A stretch of DNA of 48,000 nucleotides from Erwinia oleae (lineage in GTDB: Bacteria > Pseudomonadota > Gammaproteobacteria > Enterobacterales > Enterobacteriaceae), in contig NZ_JNVB01000028.1 in assembly GCF_000770305.1 (NCBI RefSeq), forward strand, positions 1 through 48,000, in the 5' to 3' direction. Below are positions 9,311-18,678 of this stretch, piece by piece (the first letter of the stretch is position 1; every line of letters begins with the position of its first letter). The notes under the pieces are model-generated. The model was not told the DNA's origin. It saw nothing but the letters and a program-made list of their open reading frames with translations, and made no database searches. A program made the translations under genes and the position numbers.

Positions 9311-9317
9311 TTGTGGG

Positions 9318-10253
9318 TTACTTAACGAACTCTTCGCCCAGCGTGATATCTTTTTTCAGCGTGTCGAGCATGCTGTTCAATGCCTGCTGCTCAAACGCGC
9401 TCAGGTTGCCAATCGGTTTACGTTCGGCCACGCCGTTCTTGCCCAGCAGCAGCGGCTGAGAGAAGAAACGCGCATGCTCGCCGTCACCTTCGACGTAGGC
9501 GCATTCCACCACGTTGCTTTCGCCATTCAGCGCACGCACCAGTGACAGACCAAAGCGGGCCGCGGCCTGCCCCATCGACAGCGTAGCCGATCCGCCACCG
9601 GCTTTTGCTTCAACCACTTCCGTACCCGCATTCTGAATGCGTTTGGTCAGGTCGCTGACCTCCTGCTCAGAGAAGCTGACGCCCTGAATTTGCGACAGCA
9701 GAGGCAGGATGGTCACGCCTGAGTGGCCGCCAACAACCGGCACGTTCAGCTCGCCAGGGTTTTTACCTTTCAGTTCAGCCACAAAAGTATTGGCGCGAAT
9801 AATATCCAGCGTGGTCACGCCGAACAGTTTGTTTTTGTCGTAGACGCCCGCTTTCTTCAGTACTTCAGCGGCGATCGCAACGGTGGTGTTCACCGGATTG
9901 GTGATGACACCGATCAGCGCCTGAGGACAGGTATCCGCAACCTGTTGGATCAGGTTGCGCACGATACCGGCGTTCACGTTAAACAGGTCGGAGCGATCCA
10001 TTCCGGGCTTGCGGGCGACGCCCGCAGAGATCAGCACCACATTTGCGCCCTGAAGCGCTGGCGTGGCGTCTTCGCCGCTGAAGCCTTTAATGCTGACGGC
10101 GGTAGGAATGTGGCTTAAATCGACGGCCACCCCGGGCGTCACGGGAGCGATATCGTACAGAGAGAGTTCTGAACCTGCCGGAAGCTGGGTTTTCAGCAGA
10201 AGAGCGAGAGCCTGGCCAATACCACCGGCTGCACCGAGAACTGCAACTTTCAT
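9318..10253 (-). CDS. mdh: Malate dehydrogenase (NAD-dependent)
   Basis: 311 residues, against 312 in E. coli. It interconverts malate and oxaloacetate with NAD in the TCA cycle, in the cytosol. The nucleotide-binding glycines GAAGGIG are at residues 7-13. The substrate arginines are Arg81, Arg87 and Arg153. The catalytic His177 lies in GGHSG. It is divergent from argR, the usual enterobacterial arrangement. Confidence 0.98.
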   Translation of the reverse strand: MKVAVLGAAGGIGQALALLLKTQLPAGSELSLYDIAPVTPGVAVDLSHIPTAVSIKGFSGEDATPALQGANVVLISAGVARKPGMDRSDLFNVNAGIVRNLIQQVADTCPQALIGVITNPVNTTVAIAAEVLKKAGVYDKNKLFGVTTLDIIRANTFVAELKGKNPGELNVPVVGGHSGVTILPLLSQIQGVSFSEQEVSDLTKRIQNAGTEVVEAKAGGGSATLSMGQAAARFGLSLVRALNGESNVVECAYVEGDGEHARFFSQPLLLGKNGVAERKPIGNLSAFEQQALNSMLDTLKKDITLGEEFVK

Positions 10254-10451
10254 CCTAAACTCCTTATTATGTGAGCATCAAGTGCCGTGAATGCACAGGC
10301 AACAACCTGAATGGCCGTTACATTACACCCTTACCACTTAGCAGAACAACATCAATTTTATAACAAACCATTCACCTTAACTGCCTTCTGCACGCTTATT
10401 TTTCTGCCTTTTTAGCAGAACGTTGCCAGGTCTTTGCAGCCTTCTCGCCCG

Positions 10452-10490
10452 TTTGCATAAACATTCATTCAAATGCATAATGACAGACGG
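10452..10490 (+). promoter_or_regulatory. Likely ARG box(es) upstream of argR
   Basis: 10452-10469 reads TG-C-AT, four bases, then ATTCA, matching the ArgR operator consensus TGAATwwwwATTCA at all but one core position. A second, weaker half-site (TGCAT at 10474) begins 20 bases later. Paired ARG boxes here would fit argR autorepression, and could also touch mdh, whose start is about 200 bases away. Confidence 0.5.
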
Positions 10491-10528
10491 TCCCGACCGG
10501 GATTCTCCCCATAACCGGTAAATTTTAG

Positions 10529-11008
<480 letters not shown>

Positions 11009-11060
11009 GCAGCGTTTTATTTAACACGCGAACAACACTTTTGATCTGTCCGTCTTACCT

Positions 11061-11088
11061 GAGCCGCCGTTCTGGCGGCTCTTTTTTT
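11061..11088 (+). terminator. Intrinsic terminator after argR
   Basis: The perfect 8-bp stem gagccgcc / ggcggctc with a 5-base loop is followed by seven T. Confidence 0.9.
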
Positions 11089-11335
11089 GCTTTTATGTAA
11101 AAAGCAGCACATTACGCTAATAAAGCCACATTTAGCAAAAGATAACGAGATGCTGGTCTCCTGGGGCAGCCTGAACCACTGCTACTAACCGCACAAATCG
11201 CTCATTTCTTCCACTTCCTTGTTTTTCATGGGATTTCTTATGACCAACGCCAGAAATAAGCTTTTCTTATAACTTATCGTTATTAAAAAGTGGTTTAGCA
11301 CTGAAGTATCCCATCAAAATATTATTAGCATGCTA

Positions 11336-11386
11336 TTAATATTTTCCGGTATCAGATCTATACTCTTTTTCGTGATGCGAATCACA
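11336..11386 (+). promoter_or_regulatory. yhcN promoter with overlapping CRP-like site
   Basis: TTAATA at 11336-11341 and TATACT at 11359-11364 are 17 bases apart, giving a reasonable sigma-70 promoter. Just downstream, 11371-11386 reads cGTGA-N6-TCACA, nine of ten positions of the CRP consensus. A CRP dimer here would cover the start point, suggesting repression rather than activation. The rest of the argR-yhcN gap (from 11089) is AT-rich, with no other feature seen. Confidence 0.5.
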
Positions 11387-11425
11387 CTTTCTAAAAAGAT
11401 AAAAATAGAGACGAGGAATAACACC

Positions 11426-11689
11426 ATGAACATTAAAACTACTGTTGCATCGCTTAGCCTGCTATCTGCTCTGTCATTCGGCGCATCTGCCGCAAATTAT
11501 GTGGACGCCGGACAAACACAAAATCTGCAATCCCTCGGCACCGTTTCCGTGAGTGGCAACGCTGCGGCACCAATGGACATCCGTCAGGCGCTCAGCCAGA
11601 AAGCAGACGCGCAGGGCGCAACGGCCTATCGCATCATCGAAGCAAAACTTGATGATAACTATCATGCCACGGCCGAAATCTACAAGTAA
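11426..11689 (+). CDS. yhcN: YhcN, periplasmic DUF1471 (BhsA/McbA-family) stress protein
   Basis: 87 residues. A signal peptide (about 1-22, ending SASA or SAA) precedes a mature domain of about 65 residues with the family signatures LGTVSVSG, PMDIRQAL and ATAYRIIEA. In E. coli YhcN is linked to peroxide and acid stress and to biofilm; its molecular action is unknown. The ATG at 11426 was chosen because it starts the signal peptide after a Shine-Dalgarno gagga. Longer in-frame versions start with non-conserved residues. It is the first of two tandem copies. Confidence 0.92.
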   Translation: MNIKTTVASLSLLSALSFGASAANYVDAGQTQNLQSLGTVSVSGNAAAPMDIRQALSQKADAQGATAYRIIEAKLDDNYHATAEIYK

Positions 11690-11788
11690 GCGCACGCTAA
11701 TCAACTGAAAGTAAAAAGAATATAACGCGCTATCGCGGCCTGATATTCCCCGGCCGGAGTTGGCGCTCACAAAGATGGAGTAAGTATC

Positions 11789-12058
11789 ATGAAAAGTAAA
11801 ATCGCTATCGCTGCCCTGAGCCTGGCCGCTGTTGTTTCTTTCGGCGCCAGCGCCGCAAACCTGGTGACCAGCGAAGACGTGGCTAAAAATAACCTGCAAT
11901 CAGTGGGTACAATAACCGTAAGCGGTATAGACGCCGCCCCAATCGATATCCGTCAGCAGCTCTCTGAGAAAGCCGACCAGCAGGGCGCCAGCGCCTATCG
12001 CATCATTGAGGCCTATACCAACGGCAACTACCACGCTACCGCTGAACTGTTCAAATAA
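11789..12058 (+). CDS. Second YhcN-like periplasmic DUF1471 protein
   Basis: 89 residues with the same architecture as its upstream neighbour: signal peptide about 1-22, then VGTITVSG, PIDIRQQL, ASAYRIIEA and YHATAEL. A Shine-Dalgarno ggag lies before the ATG. It starts 99 bases after yhcN and looks like a diverged tandem duplicate. In E. coli this slot is held by yhcO, a barstar-like gene that is absent here. Both genes are probably cotranscribed and end at the terminator at 12102-12126. Confidence 0.9.
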   Translation: MKSKIAIAALSLAAVVSFGASAANLVTSEDVAKNNLQSVGTITVSGIDAAPIDIRQQLSEKADQQGASAYRIIEAYTNGNYHATAELFK

Positions 12059-12101
12059 GCTGCATTGCCGGACCGCATTCCTCGTCAGCATGAAGACGTT
12101 T

Positions 12102-12126
12102 GGCTTCGTTCGCCGAAGCCCTTTTT
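12102..12126 (+). terminator. Intrinsic terminator after the yhcN pair
   Basis: The 7-bp stem ggcttcg / cgaagcc with a 5-base loop is followed by cttttt. It lies 44 bases past the second yhcN stop. Confidence 0.85.
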
Positions 12127-12141
12127 ACTGAGAGGCTGCGG

Positions 12142-12160
12142 CGGCAGGCACAGGCCTGCC
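12142..12160 (-). other. Palindromic hairpin downstream of the gabD-like gene
   Basis: ggcaggc-acag-gcctgcc is a perfect 7-bp stem 28 bases past the dehydrogenase stop. It has no T run on the minus strand, so it could be a weak or factor-assisted terminator. Confidence 0.35.
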
Positions 12161-12188
12161 CCGATCCTGACGGCCCCTCGTCGATGTG

Positions 12189-13637
12189 TTACAAACCGCC
12201 GATATGCAGGGCCTTCACTTCCATATATTCTTCCAGGCCCAGTACAGAGCCTTCCCGCCCCAGCCCGGACTCCTTCACGCCGCCAAACGGCGCCAGCTCG
12301 GTCGATACCGCACACTCATTGATGCCAACCATACCGCTTTCCAGCGCCGCGGAGACGCGGAAAACGCGCTGCAAGTTCTGCGTGTAGAAATATGCGGCAA
12401 GGCCAAACTCGGTATTATTGGCGCGGCGAACAACCTCCTCTTCATTATCAAAGCGGAAACAGGCCGCCACCGGACCAAAGGTTTCTTCGCGTGAAAGCTG
12501 CATGTTGTCGTTGGCGTCAGCAATCACCGTCGGCTGCCAGAAATTGCCGCCCAGCGCGTGACGCGCGCCGCCGGTGACGATCCGTCCGCCGTTTGCCACC
12601 GCGTTCTTCACGTGCTCTTCAACTTTATCGACGGCGGCGGATTCGATCAGCGGCCCCACCACTACGCCTTCATCCATGCCGTTGCCCACGTTGAGTTTGC
12701 TGACTTCACCGGCAAGCTGATCCACAAAGCGATCGTAGATGCTGTTGTGGATAAAGAAGCGATTGACGCTGACGCATACCTGACCCGCATTGCGAAATTT
12801 ATTGGCAATGGCGCCTTTCACCGCCGCATCGATATCTGCGTCTTCAAAGACGATGTAAGGCGCATTGCCGCCCAGTTCCATCGACACTTTTTTCATCGTT
12901 TCAGCCGCGTTGCGCATCAGCAGCTTGCCCACCCCGGTAGAACCGGTGAAAGAGATCTTTCTGACCGCCTTGCTGGCCATGATCGCATCGCTGATCGCAT
13001 GCGTATCGCCCGCCACCGCATTGAGCACACCGTCCGGCATGCCCGCTTTCTTCGCCAGCGCCAGCAGCGCAAAGGCGGAAAGCGGCGTGTTATTGGCCGG
13101 TTTGATCACACCGGTACAGCCCGCCGCCAGCGCCGGGCCCAGCTTGCGGGTCAGCATCGCCATCGGGAAGTTCCACGGCGTAATGGCCGCCACCACACCA
13201 ATCGGTTCACGCGTCGCCAGAATACGCGATCCCGCTTTGGCAGGCGGAATAATCTCCCCGTTAGCGCGCTTCGCCTGCTCGGCAAACCACTGAATAAAAC
13301 TGGCGGCGTACTCTACTTCGCCCTCCGCTTCTTTCACCGGTTTGCCCTGCTCTGCGGTCATCAGTTTTCCCAGCCAGCTTTTGTTCTCAATCACCAACTG
13401 ATACCAGCGATTGAGGATGTCGCTGCGCTCTTTAGCGGTTTTAGCCCGCCAGGCCGGAAACGCTTTCTCTGCGGCGGCAATCGCCTGTTCGGTTTCGTTT
13501 TTTCCGGCGCGCGCGACCTGCGCGATGGTTTCGCCGGTCGCCGGGTTGAGCACGTCAAAGGTTTCCTTGCAGCGTTGCCACTGGCCGCCAGCAAGGAAAC
13601 CCGTCTGAAACAGTTCATTGTCCTGAAGGGATGACAT
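12189..13637 (-). CDS. gabD: GabD-like succinate-semialdehyde dehydrogenase (NAD(P)-dependent aldehyde dehydrogenase)
   Basis: 482 residues, the length of E. coli GabD and similar along its whole length. The family oxidises succinate semialdehyde to succinate at the end of GABA breakdown. Catalytic residues are visible: Asn156 (PWNFPMA), Lys179, Glu254 (MELGGNAP) and the nucleophile Cys288 (AGQVCVS). E. coli GabD has a second cysteine two residues later (TCVC); here it is Ser290. No GABA transaminase or permease is adjacent, so the substrate is inferred from the family alone and another aldehyde is possible. It is convergent with the yhcN pair and starts 78 bases beyond aaeB's stop. It has no counterpart at this site in E. 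coli. Confidence 0.8.
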   Translation of the reverse strand: MSSLQDNELFQTGFLAGGQWQRCKETFDVLNPATGETIAQVARAGKNETEQAIAAAEKAFPAWRAKTAKERSDILNRWYQLVIENKSWLGKLMTAEQGKPVKEAEGEVEYAASFIQWFAEQAKRANGEIIPPAKAGSRILATREPIGVVAAITPWNFPMAMLTRKLGPALAAGCTGVIKPANNTPLSAFALLALAKKAGMPDGVLNAVAGDTHAISDAIMASKAVRKISFTGSTGVGKLLMRNAAETMKKVSMELGGNAPYIVFEDADIDAAVKGAIANKFRNAGQVCVSVNRFFIHNSIYDRFVDQLAGEVSKLNVGNGMDEGVVVGPLIESAAVDKVEEHVKNAVANGGRIVTGGARHALGGNFWQPTVIADANDNMQLSREETFGPVAACFRFDNEEEVVRRANNTEFGLAAYFYTQNLQRVFRVSAALESGMVGINECAVSTELAPFGGVKESGLGREGSVLGLEEYMEVKALHIGGL

Positions 13638-13715
13638 GATACTTTTCTCCTGTAAGGGCTGAGGAGTAAGTATAGATGGTGAGATTCTCTGTGTATCAAC
13701 CGCGAAAGCGTCGTA

Positions 13716-15674
13716 TCAGATTTGCACCAGCGTATTCTGATATTTTTTCAGCATCTGTGCCAGACGCGCCACCGGTTCTGTCACGCTGAGCGGCGCCTCA
13801 TAGTAACGCAGCTTCTCCTGATAGATCTCCAGCTCCGCCAGCAGCTGTCCGAAATAGCGGCGACGTTTGGCATCGCTGCCGCTGGCAATGACCTGGTCGG
13901 CGGTGTGACGCAGCTGTTTGTGGAAATCGGAAAGATCGCGGTTTACCGGAATGTCGGCGTCGCGCAGCCGCTGATGGCCGATAATCAGCGTCAGCGCGAT
14001 GCGGTATTTATCGATATCGCCAGGAAACAGATTCAACAGCATAAAAAGCTGCTGATAGAGCGCGGGCAGATGGTTTTCCCGTCGCCTGGCCTGACTGGTG
14101 GTCATTGCCGCGACGGCCGCATACATAAAGCGGTTGAGCAAGGTGCGGCCAATGCGCGCTTTCGACGTGTCGCGGATCAATAAGATCACCAGCAGCGCAA
14201 CACAGCAGCCAATGGCCTGCCCCAGCGCGTTGTCGAGGAAAAAATCCACCTGAAAGGTCATCGGATTATCCAGCGTCAGCACGTTCAGCGTTCCCACCAG
14301 CGCGCCGAGCGTGCCGATCTGACGGCGCTGGATCAGGATGCCGCCGATGAAGGTCATCACGCCCAGCGCGATACAGAGCAGCAGCATACTTTGCTGCGTG
14401 GCGGGCATGATCACCATATAGTAAATGGCGCCGATCGGGATCGCAGCGATCATGCCATAGAGAAAATCTTTCGCCATCATCAGCGGGTTTGGCATGCGCA
14501 TCGCCAGCGCGGTGATCACCGCCAGCATCACCATCACGCCACTCCCTGATGTCCAGCCGGTCCACAGCCAGAACAGCGAGCCTACCGCCGTGGCAACAAA
14601 CGTGCGGATACCGTTCACCAGCGCGTGGCGCGATTCCGCCGAGCGCATTTTCACCACCGGCTCGCTGTTCAGCACCTCTTCTTCACTGCGACTGATGCTG
14701 CTGTTGGTATGAATGCCTTTGATCAGCAGCAGATAGCGCGTGGCGGCGCCCACCCAGTTAGAAAGCGTCAGCGGCGTGTTTTTACTGCCGCTGGCAGCGA
14801 TAATCCGCCGCATAATTTTCATGCGTTTGTGCACGTCCGCAATGGTTTCTACCGGTTTTTCAAACAACAGTTGAAACTGCGGCGGCATATACGCGCTCTG
14901 CGTGTTCTGGATAAGAAACGTTTCCGCTGCCTGAGTAATGAGCGTCAGCGAAAGCGTGTTCAGCGCGCGCATCCGTCGGTCTGTTTTTTGCCAGTGACCC
15001 GGTTCCATCAGCAGATGCGTACGCATTCCGTTCAGCGCCATCGTGCGGCGAACCAGTCCGGTCCAGGTTTTATCCACCTCTTCTTTGTCGGCATGCATCA
15101 CGCAGAGTTGCATCAGACGATAGTGTTCGATCAGCAACACGTCGATCTCGCGCCCGATATCGTTTTTTATCGAACGCGGCGAAAACAGCATGTCGGCGAG
15201 CACGGCGCAAACAATACCGATAATGATTTCGCAGCAGCGCTCAACGGCAAACTGCGGCGCCAGCAGCACCGAACCGTTGGCATCCACGCTGACCACAATA
15301 ATCAGCGCCGTATAGCCCGCCAGCCCAAGCGCGTAGGAGTTTTCCACCTTGATCAGCGATGAGAGCCAGACGCAAAGCCCGGCCCACAGGCAGCACAACA
15401 GTAGCATCAGCGCCGGTGCGCGAATGGTGGCGATCATAATGATCAGCGCCGCAATACAGCCGATAAACGTGCCGATAATACGCAACATGCCGCGATGACG
15501 CAGCGCGCCGGAGAAGGGATCGCCGCCTGCGGCAAAGGCCGTACCGCCCGCGACGATACAGGCGGTCATCACCGCCCAGCGTGGCGTTTCAAGGTTGAAA
15601 TGGAAACCAATCAGCAGCGCCAGCAGAATGGCGAAGGTGAGCTTGACAGGGAACCGCAGACGATACCACAGCAT
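13716..15674 (-). CDS. aaeB: AaeB, inner-membrane subunit of the aromatic carboxylic acid efflux pump
   Basis: 652 residues against 655 in E. coli. AaeB (FUSC/PET family) exports p-hydroxybenzoate and related acids together with AaeA. It has two hydrophobic blocks, about 10-165 and 355-505, each with several membrane helices. Each is followed by a soluble helical region. The conserved [22 protein letters not shown] and [11 protein letters not shown] match E. coli. It starts 13 bases after aaeA ends and is the last gene of aaeXAB. Confidence 0.95.
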   Translation of the reverse strand: MLWYRLRFPVKLTFAILLALLIGFHFNLETPRWAVMTACIVAGGTAFAAGGDPFSGALRHRGMLRIIGTFIGCIAALIIMIATIRAPALMLLLCCLWAGLCVWLSSLIKVENSYALGLAGYTALIIVVSVDANGSVLLAPQFAVERCCEIIIGIVCAVLADMLFSPRSIKNDIGREIDVLLIEHYRLMQLCVMHADKEEVDKTWTGLVRRTMALNGMRTHLLMEPGHWQKTDRRMRALNTLSLTLITQAAETFLIQNTQSAYMPPQFQLLFEKPVETIADVHKRMKIMRRIIAASGSKNTPLTLSNWVGAATRYLLLIKGIHTNSSISRSEEEVLNSEPVVKMRSAESRHALVNGIRTFVATAVGSLFWLWTGWTSGSGVMVMLAVITALAMRMPNPLMMAKDFLYGMIAAIPIGAIYYMVIMPATQQSMLLLCIALGVMTFIGGILIQRRQIGTLGALVGTLNVLTLDNPMTFQVDFFLDNALGQAIGCCVALLVILLIRDTSKARIGRTLLNRFMYAAVAAMTTSQARRRENHLPALYQQLFMLLNLFPGDIDKYRIALTLIIGHQRLRDADIPVNRDLSDFHKQLRHTADQVIASGSDAKRRRYFGQLLAELEIYQEKLRYYEAPLSVTEPVARLAQMLKKYQNTLVQI

Positions 15675-15687
15675 AAGGCGCTCCCGC

Positions 15688-16620
15688 TTAGCCGAACTCT
15701 CGCAGGCGATGCATCAGCTGCATCAACGGCGAGCGATCTTTCACGCGGCGATCGTTTTCACCCGTCACCACGACCGTGGCGGTGGTGCCGGAAGGATAAA
15801 GGTTGCCCTGCTGCCGATCGAGATGAATACGCACCGGCACTCGCTGCGCCAGGCGCACCCACTCCAGATTCGAATCAATGGTCGCCATGCCTTTGCTGTC
15901 GATGCTGCTGCTGCTGTTGGTCACGCCTGCGGCAATGCTGTCCACCGTTCCATGCAGCACGCGGTTGCTGCCGAGCGGCGTGATTTCGACGCGATAGCCG
16001 GGACGAATACCGTCCAGCTTGGTTTCTTCCATGTAAGCCAGCACGTAAAAGCTGTGTTGCTGAACCAGCGCCACGGCCGTTGAACCGCGCGTAATAAATT
16101 CGCCCCGGTAGACGTTAAGGTTGGTTATCCAGCCGTCGGCGGGCGCTTTCACCTCGGTTCGTTCCAGATCGAGCTTCGCGGTATTGCGCGTGGCCACGGC
16201 CTTCGCCAGCTGATGTTCGCTGGTCTGGTAATCATTATTTGACTGCTCAATGGCCTCGCGCGACATCGCAGAAACGCCCAACTGGTTGCGGCGCGACGCT
16301 TCACGCCGCTTTTCATTGACCAGCGCCTGGTAGTAACCCACGTCCGCTTCGGCCTGATCCAACGCCTGTTGATAGCGTGGCCTGTCGATAACGAACAGCA
16401 CCTGATCCTTTTTCACCAGTTGGTTGTCACGCACGCGAACGTCGGTGATCAGGCCGCTGACGTCAGGCGCAATCGCCACAATATCCGCAGTGAATTTCGC
16501 GTCGCGCGTCCACGGCGACTCGGTATAAAACACCCAGACACGGAAAATGACGACGATAGCGATAATCACTAAAATGAGGGTAAGAGCAAAACGAGTGATT
16601 TTTTTTGTTAGCGCTTTCAT
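15688..16620 (-). CDS. aaeA: AaeA, periplasmic adaptor (membrane fusion protein) of the aromatic acid efflux pump
   Basis: 310 residues, the E. coli length. A membrane anchor (about 8-30) is followed by a biotinyl-lipoyl-like half, a helical hairpin (about 85-160) and beta-barrel domains with the conserved [19 protein letters not shown]. The C-terminus is MHRLREFG. The ATG at 16620 was chosen because it gives MKALTKK before the anchor. The 30 residues of a longer frame overlap aaeX and are not conserved. It is the middle gene of aaeXAB. Confidence 0.95.
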   Translation of the reverse strand: MKALTKKITRFALTLILVIIAIVVIFRVWVFYTESPWTRDAKFTADIVAIAPDVSGLITDVRVRDNQLVKKDQVLFVIDRPRYQQALDQAEADVGYYQALVNEKRREASRRNQLGVSAMSREAIEQSNNDYQTSEHQLAKAVATRNTAKLDLERTEVKAPADGWITNLNVYRGEFITRGSTAVALVQQHSFYVLAYMEETKLDGIRPGYRVEITPLGSNRVLHGTVDSIAAGVTNSSSSIDSKGMATIDSNLEWVRLAQRVPVRIHLDRQQGNLYPSGTTATVVVTGENDRRVKDRSPLMQLMHRLREFG

Positions 16621-16627
16621 TGCAACC

Positions 16628-16831
16628 TCAAACAAACAACCGGGTAACCAGCCAGAACAGACAGCAGAACAGCGCAGTATTGAACAGCGCGGGATGCCAG
16701 ACAAAATCATAGATGCCGGTCGGCGTAAGCAGACGACGCACCAGCCAGAACAGCATCAGTGACACAATAATTTCAAAAAAGATGGGCGGAAAAGAGAGCC
16801 CAAAAATAACCATAACCGGCAGCACGCTCAT
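16628..16831 (-). CDS. aaeX: AaeX, small membrane protein of the aae efflux operon (DUF1656)
   Basis: 67 residues with two hydrophobic helices (about 5-28 and 45-66). It closely matches E. coli AaeX ([30 protein letters not shown]). It is the first gene of the operon, with a Shine-Dalgarno aagga, and ends 7 bases before aaeA. Its precise role is unknown. Confidence 0.94.
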   Translation of the reverse strand: MSVLPVMVIFGLSFPPIFFEIIVSLMLFWLVRRLLTPTGIYDFVWHPALFNTALFCCLFWLVTRLFV

Positions 16832-17069
16832 ATCGATTCCTTAATGTTCCTCAACCGGTTCCACGTCTTTTGCCACACGTCACGCGCCCGATAATGGGAA
16901 GCATGTTGATAGTCACGGGATGACGCCTGGGGCAGGCGTGCGTTGAAAAATGACACGCAACAAAGGCGGGCGAGCGACGGCGAAGTGGTCCGGCAGTGCT
17001 ATAGTAACGCGGCTTACTATATGTTTTCTACTAAATGTGATCTAAATCACTTTTAAGCCAGAGTTAACA
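16832..17069. promoter_or_regulatory. aaeX-aaeR divergent control region with CRP-like site
   Basis: In E. coli AaeR activates aaeXAB in response to aromatic acids from this shared region. 17036-17051 reads TGTGA-tctaaa-TCACT, nine of ten CRP consensus positions, centred about 26 bases before the aaeR ATG. A TACTAT at 17015-17020 could be the aaeR -10, with the CRP-like site just downstream of it. I did not find a clear AaeR half-site pair. Confidence 0.5.
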
Positions 17070-17990
17070 ATGGAAAAACTAAAAGGTATGTCCGTGTTCG
17101 CACGCGTGGTGGAACTGGGTTCATTTACCGCCGCGGCACACCAGCTCAAAATGAGCGTTTCCGCCGTCAGCCAGGCGGTGGCGAAGCTGGAGAATGAACT
17201 TCAGGTAAAGCTGCTTAATCGTAGCACCCGCAGTCTCGGTCTGACCGAAGCCGGGAAGATTTTTTTCCAGGGCTGCCGCCGGATGATGTCGGAAGCGCAG
17301 CAGGCGCACGAACAGCTCTATGCTTTCAACAACACGCCGGTCGGCACACTGCGCATTGGCAGTTCCTCAACGATGGCGCAAAACGTGCTGGCAACCATGA
17401 CCGCCGACATGCTGAAAGAGTATCCGGGACTGACCGTTAACGTGATGACCGGCAGTCCGGCGCCCGATCCCATCGCCAACGGGCTCGATTTGGTGATCCG
17501 CGTCGGCGCGTTGCAGGACTCCAGCCTGTTCTCGAAAAGGCTGGGCTCCATGCCAATGGTGGTATGCGCCGCCAGAAGCTATCTGGCGCAGCACGGCACG
17601 CCGGAGAAACCGGGCGACATCGGTAATTTTTCGTGGCTGGAGTACAGCGTACGGCCGGATAACGACTTTGAAATGACCGCCCAGGAGGGCAGTTCCATAC
17701 GGCTTTCGCCGCAGGGGCGCTTTATTACCAACGACTCGCAAACGCTGGTGCGCTGGCTGGTGGCCGGGTGTGGCATCGCTTATGTGCCGCTGATGTGGGT
17801 GATTGACGAAATCAACGCCGGTAAAGTGGATATCCTGTTTGGTCAGTACTATTCGGCGCCGCGGCCGGTCTACGCGCTCTTTACGCAAAAGGACAAGCTG
17901 CCGTTAAAAGTGCATGTCTGTATTAACTATCTGACTGAGTATTTTGATAGGGTCGCCGACATCATGAAAGACATGGCGCGGAATGTTTAA
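17070..17990 (+). CDS. aaeR: AaeR, LysR-type activator of aaeXAB
   Basis: 306 residues. The winged helix-turn-helix is at about 1-60 (GSFTAAAHQLKMSVSAVSQAVAKLE). The effector domain is at about 90-295 (GTLRIGSSSTMAQNVLA, RVGALQDSSLFSKRLG, FITNDSQTLVRWLVAG). It closely matches E. coli AaeR over its whole length. It is divergent from aaeX, as expected for its regulator. Its stop codon overlaps that of the convergent GST gene. Confidence 0.95.
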   Translation: MEKLKGMSVFARVVELGSFTAAAHQLKMSVSAVSQAVAKLENELQVKLLNRSTRSLGLTEAGKIFFQGCRRMMSEAQQAHEQLYAFNNTPVGTLRIGSSSTMAQNVLATMTADMLKEYPGLTVNVMTGSPAPDPIANGLDLVIRVGALQDSSLFSKRLGSMPMVVCAARSYLAQHGTPEKPGDIGNFSWLEYSVRPDNDFEMTAQEGSSIRLSPQGRFITNDSQTLVRWLVAGCGIAYVPLMWVIDEINAGKVDILFGQYYSAPRPVYALFTQKDKLPLKVHVCINYLTEYFDRVADIMKDMARNV

Positions 17991-18598
17991 TAATCGGCAG
18001 CCGGCCTTGCCCGAAAACGCTTATACCAGGCATCAAGACGCGGGTGATCGTTGCCGAATGAGAGGTCAAATCTTTCTCGCGCGGTCTGGAAAATGGGAAA
18101 AGTGGTGAAGTCAGCTATTGTCGGTCGCTCGCCGGCCAGGAACGCATTCTCACCCACTTCCTCTTCCAGCACATTCAACAGCTCTGTGATATAAGCAAAT
18201 AATCGATCCGCCGTTGCTTTTGACGGCGCAGCTTCTTTCTTCGGAAAAGCAGGGGTGATATTCCATAACCACAGCTGGCCCCGCGCCACAAGATCGCTCC
18301 CCAGCCGCTCCACCGCACGGACACGCGCCCGTGAAACAGGATCGGTTCCTGTCATGGTATTGTGAGGAAAAATCTCTTCCAGATATTCTATAATGGCTGC
18401 GGAATCGTTTATGGCAACGCCCGAGTCCGTGAGCAAGGTGGGCGCCCGCCCCGAAGGGTTAATGCTGAGATACTCAGCGGAGCGGTGCTCGCCATTCAGA
18501 TAATCGAGTTCGTACCGTGGGATAACCAGGCCTTTTTCAGCTATATAAATAATGACCCGGCGTGGATTAGTGCCTTTACTGAACTGATACAAAAGCAT
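17987..18598 (-). CDS. Glutathione S-transferase family protein
   Basis: 203 residues. The thioredoxin-like N-domain (about 1-78) has the family turn NPSGRAPTLLTDSGVAINDSAAI, abbreviated here as PSGRAPTLL then INDSAAIIEYL. The helical C-domain (about 90-200) carries FLAGERPTIADF, the conserved GST N-capping motif. The likely activity is glutathione conjugation or glutathione-dependent reduction; the substrate is unknown. A strong Shine-Dalgarno gaggggg precedes the ATG. It lies between aaeR and tldD, where E. coli has no gene. Its stop overlaps the aaeR stop by four bases. Confidence 0.85.
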   Translation of the reverse strand: MLLYQFSKGTNPRRVIIYIAEKGLVIPRYELDYLNGEHRSAEYLSINPSGRAPTLLTDSGVAINDSAAIIEYLEEIFPHNTMTGTDPVSRARVRAVERLGSDLVARGQLWLWNITPAFPKKEAAPSKATADRLFAYITELLNVLEEEVGENAFLAGERPTIADFTTFPIFQTARERFDLSFGNDHPRLDAWYKRFRARPAADY

Positions 18599-18651
18599 AA
18601 AACCCCCTCAACACGCATGCCTTACTCAGGGTGCCATTCGCTGGCGCCAGA

Positions 18652-18670
18652 CGCCGCCCATCGGGCGGCG
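18652..18670 (-). other. GC-rich hairpin just after tldD
   Basis: The perfect 8-bp stem cgccgccc-atc-gggcggcg starts 9 bases past the tldD stop. It has no T tract. It may act as a weak terminator or 3'-end stabiliser between tldD and the GST gene. Confidence 0.45.
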
Positions 18671-18678
18671 CCGTGAGA

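Noticed and set aside
12558-13634. A 358-codon plus-strand ORF opposite the gabD-like gene
   Set aside because: Shadow of a well-supported dehydrogenase; its Arg/His-rich product has no recognisable motif.
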